DNA of 64,000 nucleotides from Actinomadura sp. J1-007. GTDB taxonomy: Bacteria; Actinomycetota; Actinomycetes; Streptosporangiales; Streptosporangiaceae. The notes under the pieces were generated by a model. The model worked only from the letters and a program-made list of their open reading frames with translations, did not search any database and was not told the DNA's origin. Below, piece by piece: positions 28,450 through 37,218 of this stretch. Location: the NCBI RefSeq assembly GCF_009793335.1, contig NZ_WING01000002.1, forward strand, positions 1,531,011 through 1,595,010, given 5' to 3'. Made by a program: the position numbers and the translations under genes. Each line of letters starts with the position of its first letter. Within the stretch, counting starts at the first letter, position 1.

Positions 28450-29051
28450 GTCGGCGCCCGCTCGCCGAACAGCCGCGCGATGTACGCGCCGAGCGCCGCG
28501 CGGATGTCGGCGGTGCCGTAGCCGGTACCGGTCGTGGCGTGGTGCAGGCACAGCCCGTCGGTGAACGCGATCAGCGCCGCGGCCTCCCGTTCGGGGTCGA
28601 GGCCGGAGGGCAGCTCGCCCGTACGCCGGGCGGCGGTCAGGGCTTCGACGATGCCGTTCATCAGGTCGGCGGTGGCGGCCCCGTGGATGGCGGCCATCTC
28701 GGGGTTGGTGAGCGATGCCTGGAGGAAGTTCAGCCAGACGCGGAGCTCTCGTTCGCGTTCCTCGTCCAGCGGGAGGAACGTCTCCATCAGCCGGGTCACG
28801 ATGCCGCGCACGGGCACGGCGAGCGGCACGCTGCGGGCGCGTTCTGTGGCCCGCCGGTAGATGTGCTCGATCCCGAAGACCAGCAGTTCGTCCTTGGAAC
28901 GGAAGTACCGCTGCACCAGACCCACCGACACCTGCGCCGCCGCCGCGACGTCGGCGAGCGTGGTGCGGCCGAGCCCGCGCTCGGCAAGAGTGCTCACCAG
29001 CGCCTCGGCGATCTGCTGGCGACGCGTGTCCGGATCGGCATGCCGTGTCAT
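28446..29051 (-). CDS. TetR family transcriptional regulator
   Basis: The 201-residue protein has RRQQIAEALVSTLAERGLGR then TTLADVAAAAQVSVGLVQRYFRSKDELL as its helix-turn-helix, and a C-terminal domain like TetR_C_6 (LRVWLNFLQASLTNPEMA). It is translationally coupled to the membrane protein downstream. An AT-rich palindrome directly abuts its start codon, so it is very likely autoregulated. Confidence 0.92.
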   Translation of the reverse strand: MTRHADPDTRRQQIAEALVSTLAERGLGRTTLADVAAAAQVSVGLVQRYFRSKDELLVFGIEHIYRRATERARSVPLAVPVRGIVTRLMETFLPLDEERERELRVWLNFLQASLTNPEMAAIHGAATADLMNGIVEALTAARRTGELPSGLDPEREAAALIAFTDGLCLHHATTGTGYGTADIRAALGAYIARLFGERAPT

Positions 29052-29052
29052 G

Positions 29053-29077
29053 AAAAAATAGTACCGCGATATTTTTT
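29053..29077. promoter_or_regulatory. AT-rich palindrome, TetR operator
   Basis: AAAAAATA (29053-29060) pairs with TATTTTTT (29070-29077) around a 9-base centre. It begins one base from the TetR start codon and covers the only strongly A+T-rich stretch nearby. It also lies 52 bases ahead of the divergent DksA-like gene. Confidence 0.75.
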
Positions 29078-29128
29078 GCTCGCGGCGTGAACGTCCGGTG
29101 CCGGGGGCCCGAAAGGGGTGGTGAGGGA

Positions 29129-29563
29129 ATGGGCGGCGGGTGGCGGGCCGTTCGGATGGTCATGGACGAGGGGCACGCCGCGGGCGGGGAGGACAACGCC
29201 GACGTGCGGGCGGTCCTGGACGCCGAGCGCGAGCGCGTCCGGACGCGGATCGCGGCGCTGGCGCGGGACCGGGCCGGGATCGTCGAATCGGCGTCGCTGG
29301 TCGCGGTGGACGACGAGCATGACCCCGAGGGCGTGACGCTCGGATTCGAGCGGGCGCACGTGGAGGGACTGCTGGACGCGGCCCGCCGGCGCCTGGCCGA
29401 GCTGGACCGCGCGGTCGAACGGCTCGACGCCGGCGCCTACGGAGTGTGCGCGGCGTGCGGGGGCCCGATCGGGGCGGGACGGCTGGAGGCCCGCCCCGGA
29501 ACGTCCCGGTGCATCGCCTGCGCCTCGGCCTCCTCCCGTTCAGGCCCCGACCGCCGCCGCTGA
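29129..29563 (+). CDS. TraR/DksA family zinc-finger protein
   Basis: The 144-residue protein has an N-terminal coiled-coil of charged residues (AERERVRTRIAALARDR, then ARRRLAELDRAVERLDAG) and a zinc finger CAACGGPIGAGRLEARPG ending SRCIAC, a C-x2-C-x17-C-x2-C pattern. DksA relatives bind in the RNA polymerase secondary channel; the actinobacterial members are less studied. The ATG at 29129 follows GGTGAGGGA; in-frame ATGs at 29156 and 29162 are alternatives. It shares its promoter region with the TetR gene. Confidence 0.85.
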   Translation: MGGGWRAVRMVMDEGHAAGGEDNADVRAVLDAERERVRTRIAALARDRAGIVESASLVAVDDEHDPEGVTLGFERAHVEGLLDAARRRLAELDRAVERLDAGAYGVCAACGGPIGAGRLEARPGTSRCIACASASSRSGPDRRR

Positions 29564-29796
29564 CCCGACCCTCCTGATCTGGGCCGTCGCTGCCCGCCCA
29601 GTTTCTGCTCGCCCGTTACTGCCCGCGTCGTCGCTGGCTGGACCGTTGCTGGACGCCGGGGCCCGCCTGGTCCTGGTACTGGTCCTTGAGCCGGACGTCG
29701 CGCGGGCCCCTGGGCGGGGTTGGCTTCGGCCGTTAGCCGTCGGCCAACGGCCCGTTCAGCCGTTCAGCCGTCCGGGTGGTCGGCCGTTCTGGTGGG

Positions 29797-30636
29797 TTAG
29801 GCGGACTGGGGGAGGGCGGGGCGGCAGTGTTCGCAGGGGCGGTAGCCGGCGGCCTCGGCGGCGGCGACGGTGCGGAACCCGTGCCGGTGCGCCGGGGTGA
29901 TCCGGCGGGCGTCGACGCAGGTGGGGTAGCAGACGATGCCGGTGGTGTCGCTGCCGATGAAGAACACGCCCTGGCGGGCGAGGTCGGCGACGCCGTCCAG
30001 GTCGACGTTCTCGGCGCGCAGGAGCCGTTCCTTGGCCGGGGCGCCGAACACGTACTGCCCCGGCGTCCCGTCGGAACGGGTGACGCGGTGGCAGGGGATC
30101 AGCAGCGGCACCGGGTTGCGGCCGAGCGCCGACCCGGCCGCGCGGACGGCCTTGGGGTTGCCGGCCTGCCGGGCGACCCACGCGTACGGGCGGGTCTGCC
30201 CGCGCGGGATCGTCGCGGTGGCGCGCAGGACGGCGGCCTCGAACGGGCTGAGTCCGCGCAGGTCCAGACGCAGCCCGCCCAGCCGGCCGTTGCGCAGCGC
30301 GGGCAGGAGCCCGGCGGGCAGGCGGTCGGAGGGCAGCAGCGGCCGGGCGAACCGTTCGCGGAACGCCGCGGCGAACTCCCGCTCGTCCAGGCCCGCGCGG
30401 ACGAACGCGACGCCCTGGTCGGTGTAGGCGACCTGAAGGTCGGACAGCGCGTCGTCCTCGTCCGGGCCGGTGAGCGGGCCGGGCACGTGGACGCGGCGGG
30501 CGGCGATGCGGTCCAGCAGCGTGGCGGGCGCGTCGGCGGCCAGCCCGGCGAGTCCCGCGGGCAGGTCGTCGAACGCGCCGGGGCCGCCGTCGCGGTCCTG
30601 GTCCTGGGGCCCGGTGGGCGGGTCGGTGCGTGTCAT
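29797..30636 (-). CDS. Methylated-DNA cysteine methyltransferase with C-terminal Ada zinc domain
   Basis: In this 279-residue protein an N-terminal region (about 60-125) precedes the alkyltransferase core. That core has the PCHR active site (Cys182), the finger ATIPRGQTRPYAWVARQAGNP and the Asn hinge. The last 50 residues hold FFIGSDTTGIVCYPTC and YRPCEHC (Cys236, 240, 268, 271), the metal-binding pattern of the Ada N-terminal domain that takes methyl from phosphotriesters. In E. coli Ada these domains are in the opposite order. The ATG overlaps the stop of an ECF sigma gene (ATGA), so alkylation repair may be linked to that sigma factor. Confidence 0.88.
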   Translation of the reverse strand: MTRTDPPTGPQDQDRDGGPGAFDDLPAGLAGLAADAPATLLDRIAARRVHVPGPLTGPDEDDALSDLQVAYTDQGVAFVRAGLDEREFAAAFRERFARPLLPSDRLPAGLLPALRNGRLGGLRLDLRGLSPFEAAVLRATATIPRGQTRPYAWVARQAGNPKAVRAAGSALGRNPVPLLIPCHRVTRSDGTPGQYVFGAPAKERLLRAENVDLDGVADLARQGVFFIGSDTTGIVCYPTCVDARRITPAHRHGFRTVAAAEAAGYRPCEHCRPALPQSA

Positions 30637-31478
30637 GAGGTGCCCCCTTGCGCGGCGTGGAGCGCCCGGAGCCGGGCCAGGCCCCGGGAGATGTGGGATT
30701 TGACGGTGCCCTGCGGCACGCCCATCACGGTGGCGATCTCGGCGACGGGCAGGTCGGCGACATGGCGGAGGACGACCGCGGCGCGCTGGGACTCCGGCAG
30801 CGCCCCCAGCAGACCGGCCAGTTCGCGGCCGGTCTCGTGCCGGGCGGCGGTGTCCTCGACGGCCTCGCCGGGGGCGAGGGGGTCGGGGGCGTCCTCCAGC
30901 GGGCCCGGCGGCGGGCGGCGGGCCGCGGTGCGCAGGCTGTTGCGCCACACGTTGGTGACGATGGTCAGCAGCCACGCGCGGGGCTTGAGGGACGCGATCC
31001 GGTCCGGCCCGTACCCGCACAGGGCGCGGTAGGCGCGCAGGAACGCCTCGGCGGCCAGGTCCTCGGCCTCGGCCCAGCGGCCCGTCAGCCGCAGCGCGGT
31101 GGAGAACACCGCGTTCCGGTACGCCTCGTACAGCGCGGCGAACCCGCCGTCCAGGTCGTCGGCGAGCGCCGCCAGGACCGCCTCGGTGACCGCCGCCGCG
31201 CCGTCCGTCCGGCCGTCCGCCCCGCCGGCCGGCTGGTCTACGGTGCCGGCCCCCGCCTGCGCGTCGTCTCCGGTCGCCGCGCGGGCCTCACCGTTCGCGG
31301 TGCCGGGGCGCGGAGCGGGGCGCGGGCCGCCGGGGGCGGCCGTGCGGGCGCCGTCGGGGGTCCGGCCGCCGTGCTGGGTCGTTCGTCCGTCGTAGCCGTC
31401 ACATCCCCTCAACCCCGTGGCGTCCCGCCTGGTTGCACCCCGGTTTCCAGGACGGGGACGCGTCACATTCTGCTCCAT
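30633..31478 (-). CDS. ECF RNA polymerase sigma factor
   Basis: After an unusual 95-residue Gly/Ala/Pro/Arg-rich leader, region 2 reads FAALYEAYRNAVFSTALRLTGRWAEAEDLAAEAFLRAYRAL in consecutive pieces, and region 4 reads LPESQRAAVVLRHVADLPVAEIA then MGVPQGTVKSHISRGLARL. The start at 31478 has no clear ribosome site, so the leader may be shorter. No anti-sigma gene follows. It is coupled to the alkyltransferase downstream, whose expression it probably drives together with its own. Confidence 0.88.
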   Translation of the reverse strand: MEQNVTRPRPGNRGATRRDATGLRGCDGYDGRTTQHGGRTPDGARTAAPGGPRPAPRPGTANGEARAATGDDAQAGAGTVDQPAGGADGRTDGAAAVTEAVLAALADDLDGGFAALYEAYRNAVFSTALRLTGRWAEAEDLAAEAFLRAYRALCGYGPDRIASLKPRAWLLTIVTNVWRNSLRTAARRPPPGPLEDAPDPLAPGEAVEDTAARHETGRELAGLLGALPESQRAAVVLRHVADLPVAEIATVMGVPQGTVKSHISRGLARLRALHAAQGGTS

Positions 31479-31521
31479 GGCGGGGGAGCGGAGGGGGCGG
31501 CGGGTGGTGGCGCGGGGCGGG

Positions 31522-32187
31522 TCAGCTCAGCCAGCCGGGGCGGATCATGCCGGTCTCGTAGGCCAGGACGACGAGCTGGGCGCGGTCGCGGGCGCCGAGC
31601 TTGGCCAGGATGCGGCTGACGTGGGTCTTGGCCGTGGCGGGGGAGAGCACGAGCCGGGCGGCGATCTCCTCGTTGGACAGCCCGGCGGCGACCAGTTCGA
31701 GGACCTCGCGCTCGCGGTCGGTGAGGGCGTTCAGCTCGGCGGCGGGCGGCGGCGCGGTGATCCGGGACGCGAACTCGGCGATCAGGCGCCGCGTCACGGT
31801 CGGGGCCAGCAGCGCGTCTCCGCGCGCCACGACCCGCACGCCGTGGATCAGCTCCGGGGGCTCGGTGTCCTTGACCAGGAAGCCGCTGGCCCCGGCCTTG
31901 ATCGCGCCGTAGACGTAGTCGTCCAGGTCGAACGTGGTGAGGATGACCACGCGCACCGACGCCAGCCGGGGGTCGGTCATGATCCTGCGGGTGGCCTCCA
32001 GGCCGTCCAGCACGGGCATCCGGATGTCCATCAGCACCACGTCGGGCAGCAGTTCGGCCGCGAGCCGTATCGCCTGCTCCCCGTCCCCGGCCTCGGCGAC
32101 GATCGAGATGTCGTCCTCGCCCTCCAGGATCGAGCGGAACCCCGCCCGTACCAGCGTCTGGTCGTCGGCCAGAACCACCCGGATCAC
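31522..32187 (-). CDS. NarL/LuxR-type response regulator
   Basis: The 221-residue protein has a receiver with Asp8-Asp9, phospho-acceptor Asp54 in LMDIRMP, Thr in ILTTFD and Lys in FLVKDTEPPEL, then the LuxR domain LTDREREVLELVAAGLSNEEI with RLVLSPATAKTHVSRILAKLG. The GTG start overlaps the kinase stop as GTGA. It pairs with the kinase directly upstream. A TGAC-N4-GTCA palindrome ahead of that kinase is a candidate target. Confidence 0.93.
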   Translation of the reverse strand: MIRVVLADDQTLVRAGFRSILEGEDDISIVAEAGDGEQAIRLAAELLPDVVLMDIRMPVLDGLEATRRIMTDPRLASVRVVILTTFDLDDYVYGAIKAGASGFLVKDTEPPELIHGVRVVARGDALLAPTVTRRLIAEFASRITAPPPAAELNALTDREREVLELVAAGLSNEEIAARLVLSPATAKTHVSRILAKLGARDRAQLVVLAYETGMIRPGWLS

Positions 32188-33662
32188 GCGATCTCCTCCG
32201 TCCGTCCCGCCGGACCCTCCAGCGGTAGCCGTGCCCATACCCGGAAGCCGCCCGACGGGCCCGCCCCCGCAGTCATCTCGCCGCCGACCGCCGCGGCCCG
32301 CTCCCGCATGCCGCGCAGCCCGTTGCCCCGCTCCAGCGCCCCCGGGTCGGCCGGGCCCGCGCCGTCGTCGTCGATCTGGACGATCACCGCGTCCGCCGTG
32401 CGGCGGATGTCGACGGTGGCCGTCACCGCGCCGGCGTGCCGGACCACGTTGGTCAGCGCCTCCTGCACGATCCGGTATCCCGCCAGGTCCACGGGCGCGG
32501 GCAACGGTACCGGGACCCCCGCGTGCCCGGCCCCGCGGTCCGTCCCGTACGCGCTCGTTCCGCGCGCGGTCGTTCCGTGTCTGGTCGTTTCGCGGGTCGT
32601 TTCGTGTGCGGTCGTTTCGTGTACGGCTGCGGCTGCGGGGGGCGGGACGGGCATCGCTTCCGGCCGCTCGTCCGCTTCCGGGTCCGCCGCTCCCGCGCTC
32701 GCCACGCCCGCTGACGCCGGGGCGGGAGCGGGCGCGGGCGAGGGCGCCGGGGTGTGTGCGGCGAGGTCGCCGGCGCGCAGGACGGTCAGGCCGGCCGCGG
32801 AGGTCTGCTCCAGCAGCTCGTCCAGCCGCGACAGGGACGGCGCGGGCGACACCGGGGGAGCGGCCCCGCCGTCGTCCTCGTCGACCTGCCGCAGCACCCC
32901 GAGGACGCCGCGCAGCTCCCGCAGCGTCTCCTTGCTCGCGTGCTTGATCGCCTCCAGCGACGCGTACGCCTGCGCGGGGTCGTCGCGGCGGTGCAGCGCG
33001 GCGCCGGCCTGGACGTTGATCAGCGAGATCTGGTGGGCCAGCACGTCGTGCAGCTCGCGGGCGATCCGCAGCCGCTCCTCGGTGGCGCGCCGCCGCGCCT
33101 CCTCCTCGCGTCCCCGCTCGGCCTGGGCCGCGCGCCGCTCGGCGGCCTCCACGCGGTCGCGGCGGCTGCGCACGTACTGCCCGGCCGCCACCGTGATCAG
33201 CAGGAACGCGCTCAGGCTCGCGACCGTCCCCGAGTCGTCGATCGCGGCCGGGTCGTCGGTCGTCCCGCCGCGGACGACGCGCACGACCACGAACGCGGCG
33301 TCCACCCCGATCACCGCGAGCAGCGACACGATCATCCGGCACTCGACCGCCGCGGTGAACAGCGCCACCAGGAACACGAACGCGACCGGCCCGTCCGGGA
33401 ACCCCATCGGGTAGTACAGCGGCGAGACCACCCCGGAGATCGCCAGCACCACGACCGGGTGCCGCCGCCGGACCGCCAGCGGCAGCGTCGCGACCAGGAT
33501 CAGCGCCGCGCCGCCCGGCCACAGCGGGGTGTCGTGCGGCTTGGCCGCCAGCGCCGACATCACCAGGGTGACCAGTGCGGCCCCGGCCGCCAGCGCGACG
33601 TCGCCGCCCCGCCCGGCCGCCCACCGGCCGCCGGGACGCCACCGCGTCCGGGTCACGCTCAC
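32184..33662 (-). CDS. Sensor histidine kinase (HisKA_3 type)
   Basis: The protein has four to five membrane segments in the first 150 residues, then a coiled segment (RDRVEAAERRAAQAERGREEEARRR) and the dimerisation helix RIARELHDVLAHQISLINVQ with the phospho-acceptor His. The ATPase domain has YRIVQEALTNVVRHAG (N box) and NGLRGMRERAAAVGG. A Pro/Ala/Glu/Thr-rich linker of about 100 residues, containing repeated HETT/RETT/HGTT-like units, separates the two. The GTG at 33662 follows GGTGGGG; a GTG at 33710 in the same frame is the alternative. Confidence 0.88.
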   Translation of the reverse strand: MSVTRTRWRPGGRWAAGRGGDVALAAGAALVTLVMSALAAKPHDTPLWPGGAALILVATLPLAVRRRHPVVVLAISGVVSPLYYPMGFPDGPVAFVFLVALFTAAVECRMIVSLLAVIGVDAAFVVVRVVRGGTTDDPAAIDDSGTVASLSAFLLITVAAGQYVRSRRDRVEAAERRAAQAERGREEEARRRATEERLRIARELHDVLAHQISLINVQAGAALHRRDDPAQAYASLEAIKHASKETLRELRGVLGVLRQVDEDDGGAAPPVSPAPSLSRLDELLEQTSAAGLTVLRAGDLAAHTPAPSPAPAPAPASAGVASAGAADPEADERPEAMPVPPPAAAAVHETTAHETTRETTRHGTTARGTSAYGTDRGAGHAGVPVPLPAPVDLAGYRIVQEALTNVVRHAGAVTATVDIRRTADAVIVQIDDDGAGPADPGALERGNGLRGMRERAAAVGGEMTAGAGPSGGFRVWARLPLEGPAGRTEEIA

Positions 33663-33748
33663 CGCCCCACCGTAATCCAGCGGGCCGCCCCGCACCGTCC
33701 CGACGATCACCGTACCGTTCCCGGCGTCCCGGGCGAACGCGGCGGACC

Positions 33749-33760
33749 TGACTTTCGTCA
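33749..33760. promoter_or_regulatory. TGAC-TTTC-GTCA palindrome between two divergent kinases
   Basis: TGACTTTCGTCA lies 38 bases ahead of the rightward kinase start at 33798 and 87 bases from the leftward one. The identical 12 bases occur at 39178-39189 ahead of an ABC transporter. Confidence 0.65.
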
Positions 33761-33797
33761 GTATCGGCGCAGTTCACCCGCTTGTAGCGTGGGAGGG

Positions 33798-36096
33798 GTG
33801 AACGACTCGGCGGCCCGCTCCCGCCCCTCCCGCACCACGACGGCGCCCCGGCCGCACACCGGGACGCCCGCCCGTCCACGTCCGACCCCGCCCCGGACCC
33901 GGCCCAGGACCGCGCACCCGACGGCCTGCCCGCGCCGGACCGTCCGTCCGTGTCCGAGGGCCCCCCGTCCGAGGGTCCCTCCGCGCCGGACCGTTCCTCC
34001 GCGTCCGAGGGCCTGTCCGCGCCGGGCCTCGCCGCCGCGCCCCGCCCCGCCCGAACGCGACCGGCCGGAACGGGTCGAACGGCTCGTCTGAGGCGGATGA
34101 GGCGGACGGCGCGGACGGCTTGGACCGGCTGGATCGACCGGGCGGGCTGGACGGAACGGGCGGGCACTGGTCCGGGCCTGCGGGTGGACGTGCGCGGAGG
34201 GCTGCGGCGCCTGGTGCGGCGGCCGTCGCGGCGCGCGGTGCTGCTGGACGTGCTGCTGGGCTGGCGCTGTGGGTTCCGGTGCTGGCGGGCGACATGATCC
34301 CGCCCCGGTTCGCCGACGGGTCCTGGTGGACGATGGTCGGCGGCATGGCGGCGCTGGCCGGGGCGGTCGCGGTCAGCCGCTCCGTGCCGCTGGCGTCGAT
34401 GCTGACGGTCACCGCCCTGATCGTGATCCATGGGAACTTCGCGTTCGGCCTGCCGGTCATGGCCTACCTCACCGGCCGCCGCATGGTCCACGCGCGGCCG
34501 GTGCTGTGGGGGTTCACCGGCGTGCTGGTGGGCGGCACCGCGCTGAACCTGGTCCGCGGCACCGACGTGACCGTCTGGTTCCCCACCACCATCTGGCTCG
34601 TGCTCATCGGCGTGCTGCCCTGGCTCGCCGGACGGTACTGGCGGCAGTACCAGGAACTCGTCCACGCCGGATGGGAACGCGCCGAGCAGCTCGAACGCGA
34701 GCACCGCATCGTCGCCGAACGCGAACGCCTCCGCGAGCGGTCCCGCATCGCCCAGGACATGCACGACTCCCTCGGCCACGAGCTGGCCCTGATCGCGGTC
34801 CGCGCCGGCGCCCTCCAGGTCGCGCCCGGCCTGGACGAACGGCACCGCAAGGCCGCCGCCGAACTGCGCGCGGGCGCCGCCGACGCCACCGACCAGCTCC
34901 GAAGGATCATCGGCGTCCTGCGGGTGGACACCGCCCCCGCCACCGAAGCACCCCCGTCCGGCGCCCCCTCGGCCGCCCGCCCCGGCCCCGCTCCGGGCCC
35001 GCGCCTGGCGAACGACGCGGACGCCCCGGACGCCCCGGACGGTCGGGACGGCGCGGACGGTCGGGACGGCGCGGACGGTCGGGACGGCGCGGACGGTCGG
35101 GGCGGCGCGCCGATGCGGCCCGCCCGTGAACGCATCACCGACCTGGTCGCGCGGGCCGCCGCCTCGGGCATCCCCGTCCGCCTCGTCGGGCGGGACGTCC
35201 CGGGAACGGCCGCGCCCATGGTCGCTATCGCCGCGCACCGCGTCGTCCAGGAGGCGATCACCAACGCCGCCAAGCACGCCCCCGGCGCCGAGGTGACCGT
35301 ACGGCTCGACCACGCCGCGGACGGCGCGCTCACCGTCACGGTCCGCAACGGCCCCGCGCCCCGCACCGGCCGCCCCCTCCACCCGCCGACCGACACCGCC
35401 GGCGCCCACGCCCACGGCCACGGCGGGGTGAGCGGTGGCCACGGGCTGACCGGCCTCGCCGAACGGGTCCGGCTCGTCGGCGGCGCCCTGACCACCGGTC
35501 CCACCGCCGAGGGCGGCTTCCGGGTCGCCGCCGAGCTCCCCGGCACCGACGCCGCCCTCGACACCTCCCACTCCGCCTCCGGCGCCGACCCCGTCACCGG
35601 CATCCGGCCCGCCCACCTCACCGACGCCCCCGCTACACCGGACGGCGCCGAGGCGGGCATCGCGTCGGAGATCGCGTCGGAATCGGCCCTGCGGCTGGCG
35701 CGCGGACGCCGCCAGGTCCAGCGCGGTCTGATCACCGCCATCGCCGTCCCGGCCGCGCTCCTGGCCGTGCTGTCGGCGGTCATGGTCGGCTACTACGTCA
35801 TCGTGACGTTCAACTCGGTCCTGCCTCCCGACCGGTTCGCCGAACTGCGCATCGGCGCGCCCGAAGCCGACGTCGAACGGTCCCTGCCCAGCATGGAGTC
35901 GATGAGCGCCGGCACCGTCCGCGTCCAGGAGCCCGAGCCCGCCGGCGCCGACTGCCGCTACTACCGGCCGAACGCCAGCCTGCTCGGCACGTCGGGGCGC
36001 GTCTACCGGCTGTGCTTCGTCCAGGGACGGCTCATGTACAAGAACATCCTGCATCCCCGGGACCCCGACCGCAGCGGCGGCGCCCCGACCCCCTGA
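33798..36096 (+). CDS. Sensor histidine kinase with C-terminal membrane anchor and external domain (two frameshifts)
   Basis: GGAGGGG precedes the GTG at 33798. Missing bases at 33871-33873 and 34258-34260 break the N-terminal third. The joined protein (about 765 residues) starts with a long disordered tail. Then come five or so membrane helices, RSRIAQDMHDSLGHELALIA with the phospho-acceptor His, a linker with tandem DGRDGA units (35044-35100), and an ATPase domain (VVQEAITNAAKHAPG, GGHGLTGLAERVRLVGG). Unlike usual kinases it continues with another membrane helix (about 35725-35811). An outer domain follows, with an IGAPEADVERSLPS segment and two Cys (ADCRYYR, YRLCF). It pairs with the regulator that follows. 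Confidence 0.83.
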
Positions 36097-36164
36097 CCAC
36101 GGCGATCCCACGCCAGAACACCGGTGCCGCAGCGGCGCACCGACGACCGGAAGGACCAGCAGGC

Positions 36165-36830
36165 TTGATCCGCGTACTGCTCGCCGACGACGAGGCCATG
36201 ATCCGCGCCGGGGTACGGGCCATCCTGTCCGCCGACCCCGGCATCGAGGTGGTCGCCGAGGCCGGCGACGGGCGCGAGGCCGTCGCCCTCACTCAGTCGC
36301 ACCGTCCCGACGTCGTCCTGCTCGACATCCGGATGCCCCGCCTGGACGGCCTGGCCGCCGCGACCGAGCTGCGCCGCACCGCCCCCGAGACCGGTGTCAT
36401 CATCCTCACCACCTTCGGGGAGGACGAGTACATCGCCCGCGCCCTGTCCGGCGGCGCCAGCGGGTTCCTGCTCAAGTCCGGCGACCCGCACGAGCTCCTC
36501 GCCGGGGTCCACGCCGTCGCGGGCGGCGCCGCCTACCTGTCGCCCAAGGTCGCCCACCGCGTCATCACCGAGCTGAGCGGCGGGCGGATGGAGCACGGCG
36601 CCGAGGCCCGCCGCCGCACCGCCGCCCTCACGCCCCGCGAACGCGAGGTCCTCGCCCTGCTCGGCTCCGGCCTGTCGAACGCGGAGATCGCCGGCCGCCT
36701 GCACGTCGTCGAGGGAACCGTCAAGGCGTACGTCAGCGCCATCCTCACCCGCCTGGAGGTCAGGAACCGCGTCCAGGCCGCGATCGTCGCCTACGAGGCG
36801 GGCCTGGTCGACGACGCCGCCCGCCCCTGA
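36165..36830 (+). CDS. NarL/LuxR-type response regulator
   Basis: The TTG at 36165 follows GGAAGGACC and gives 221 residues. The receiver has Asp8-Asp9, Asp54 in LLDIRMP, Thr in ILTTFG and Lys in FLLKSGDPHEL. The LuxR domain is LTPREREVLALLGSGLSNAEI with RLHVVEGTVKAYVSAILTRL. It follows the kinase by 68 bases and ends before a strong hairpin. Close similarity to the regulator at 31522-32187 suggests that the two systems are duplicates that diverged. Confidence 0.93.
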   Translation: MIRVLLADDEAMIRAGVRAILSADPGIEVVAEAGDGREAVALTQSHRPDVVLLDIRMPRLDGLAAATELRRTAPETGVIILTTFGEDEYIARALSGGASGFLLKSGDPHELLAGVHAVAGGAAYLSPKVAHRVITELSGGRMEHGAEARRRTAALTPREREVLALLGSGLSNAEIAGRLHVVEGTVKAYVSAILTRLEVRNRVQAAIVAYEAGLVDDAARP

Positions 36831-37218
36831 CCCCCCGCCGCCGCCACCCCTGTCGACCGGCCGCGGAGAACGCCCGCGTCCGGTCGCCGCCCCCCGTCCC
36901 GCCACCGCCCGCCGTTCGGCAGATATTCGGCAGGTGTGCGGTGGGCGTGCGGTAGGCGTTGAGGGCCCCGGAGTGGATCCGGGGCCCTCGGCAACGTGCG
37001 CCCGCTGTGCGCTCCGCGATCGGCCTCCCGCCCGGTTCCCCGTCCGGTTCCCGTCGGGTTGCCGCCCGGCTCCGGTCCGGCGTACGGGCCGTGCCTTTCC
37101 GTTCCGGCTGCCGCACAGCTCCCACCCCGCGTACGGCCCGCGCCCGGTCGGTGCACCAGTGCGCTGGGAGAGGGGCGCGGGTGGTGTTCGTGCGGGGACG
37201 GTGCCGGGGGGCGGGGGG
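36831..37218. other. Gene-free 388 bases between convergent units
   Basis: It holds a strong hairpin at 36961-36989 and otherwise low-complexity sequence with repeated CGTACGG and CGGTTCC elements. No gene is supported on either strand. Confidence 0.5.
36961..36989. terminator. Perfect 12-base hairpin between convergent units
   Basis: GAGGGCCCCGGA at 36961-36972 pairs with TCCGGGGCCCTC at 36978-36989 across GTGGA. It separates the rightward regulator from the leftward ABC transporter and could act for both. Confidence 0.75.

Noticed and set aside
31522..36111. A single open frame over 4.5 kb on the minus strand
   Set aside because: Only its first 666 bases encode a known protein (a response regulator). 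The rest is stop-free because of the high GC content and lies opposite a real kinase gene.
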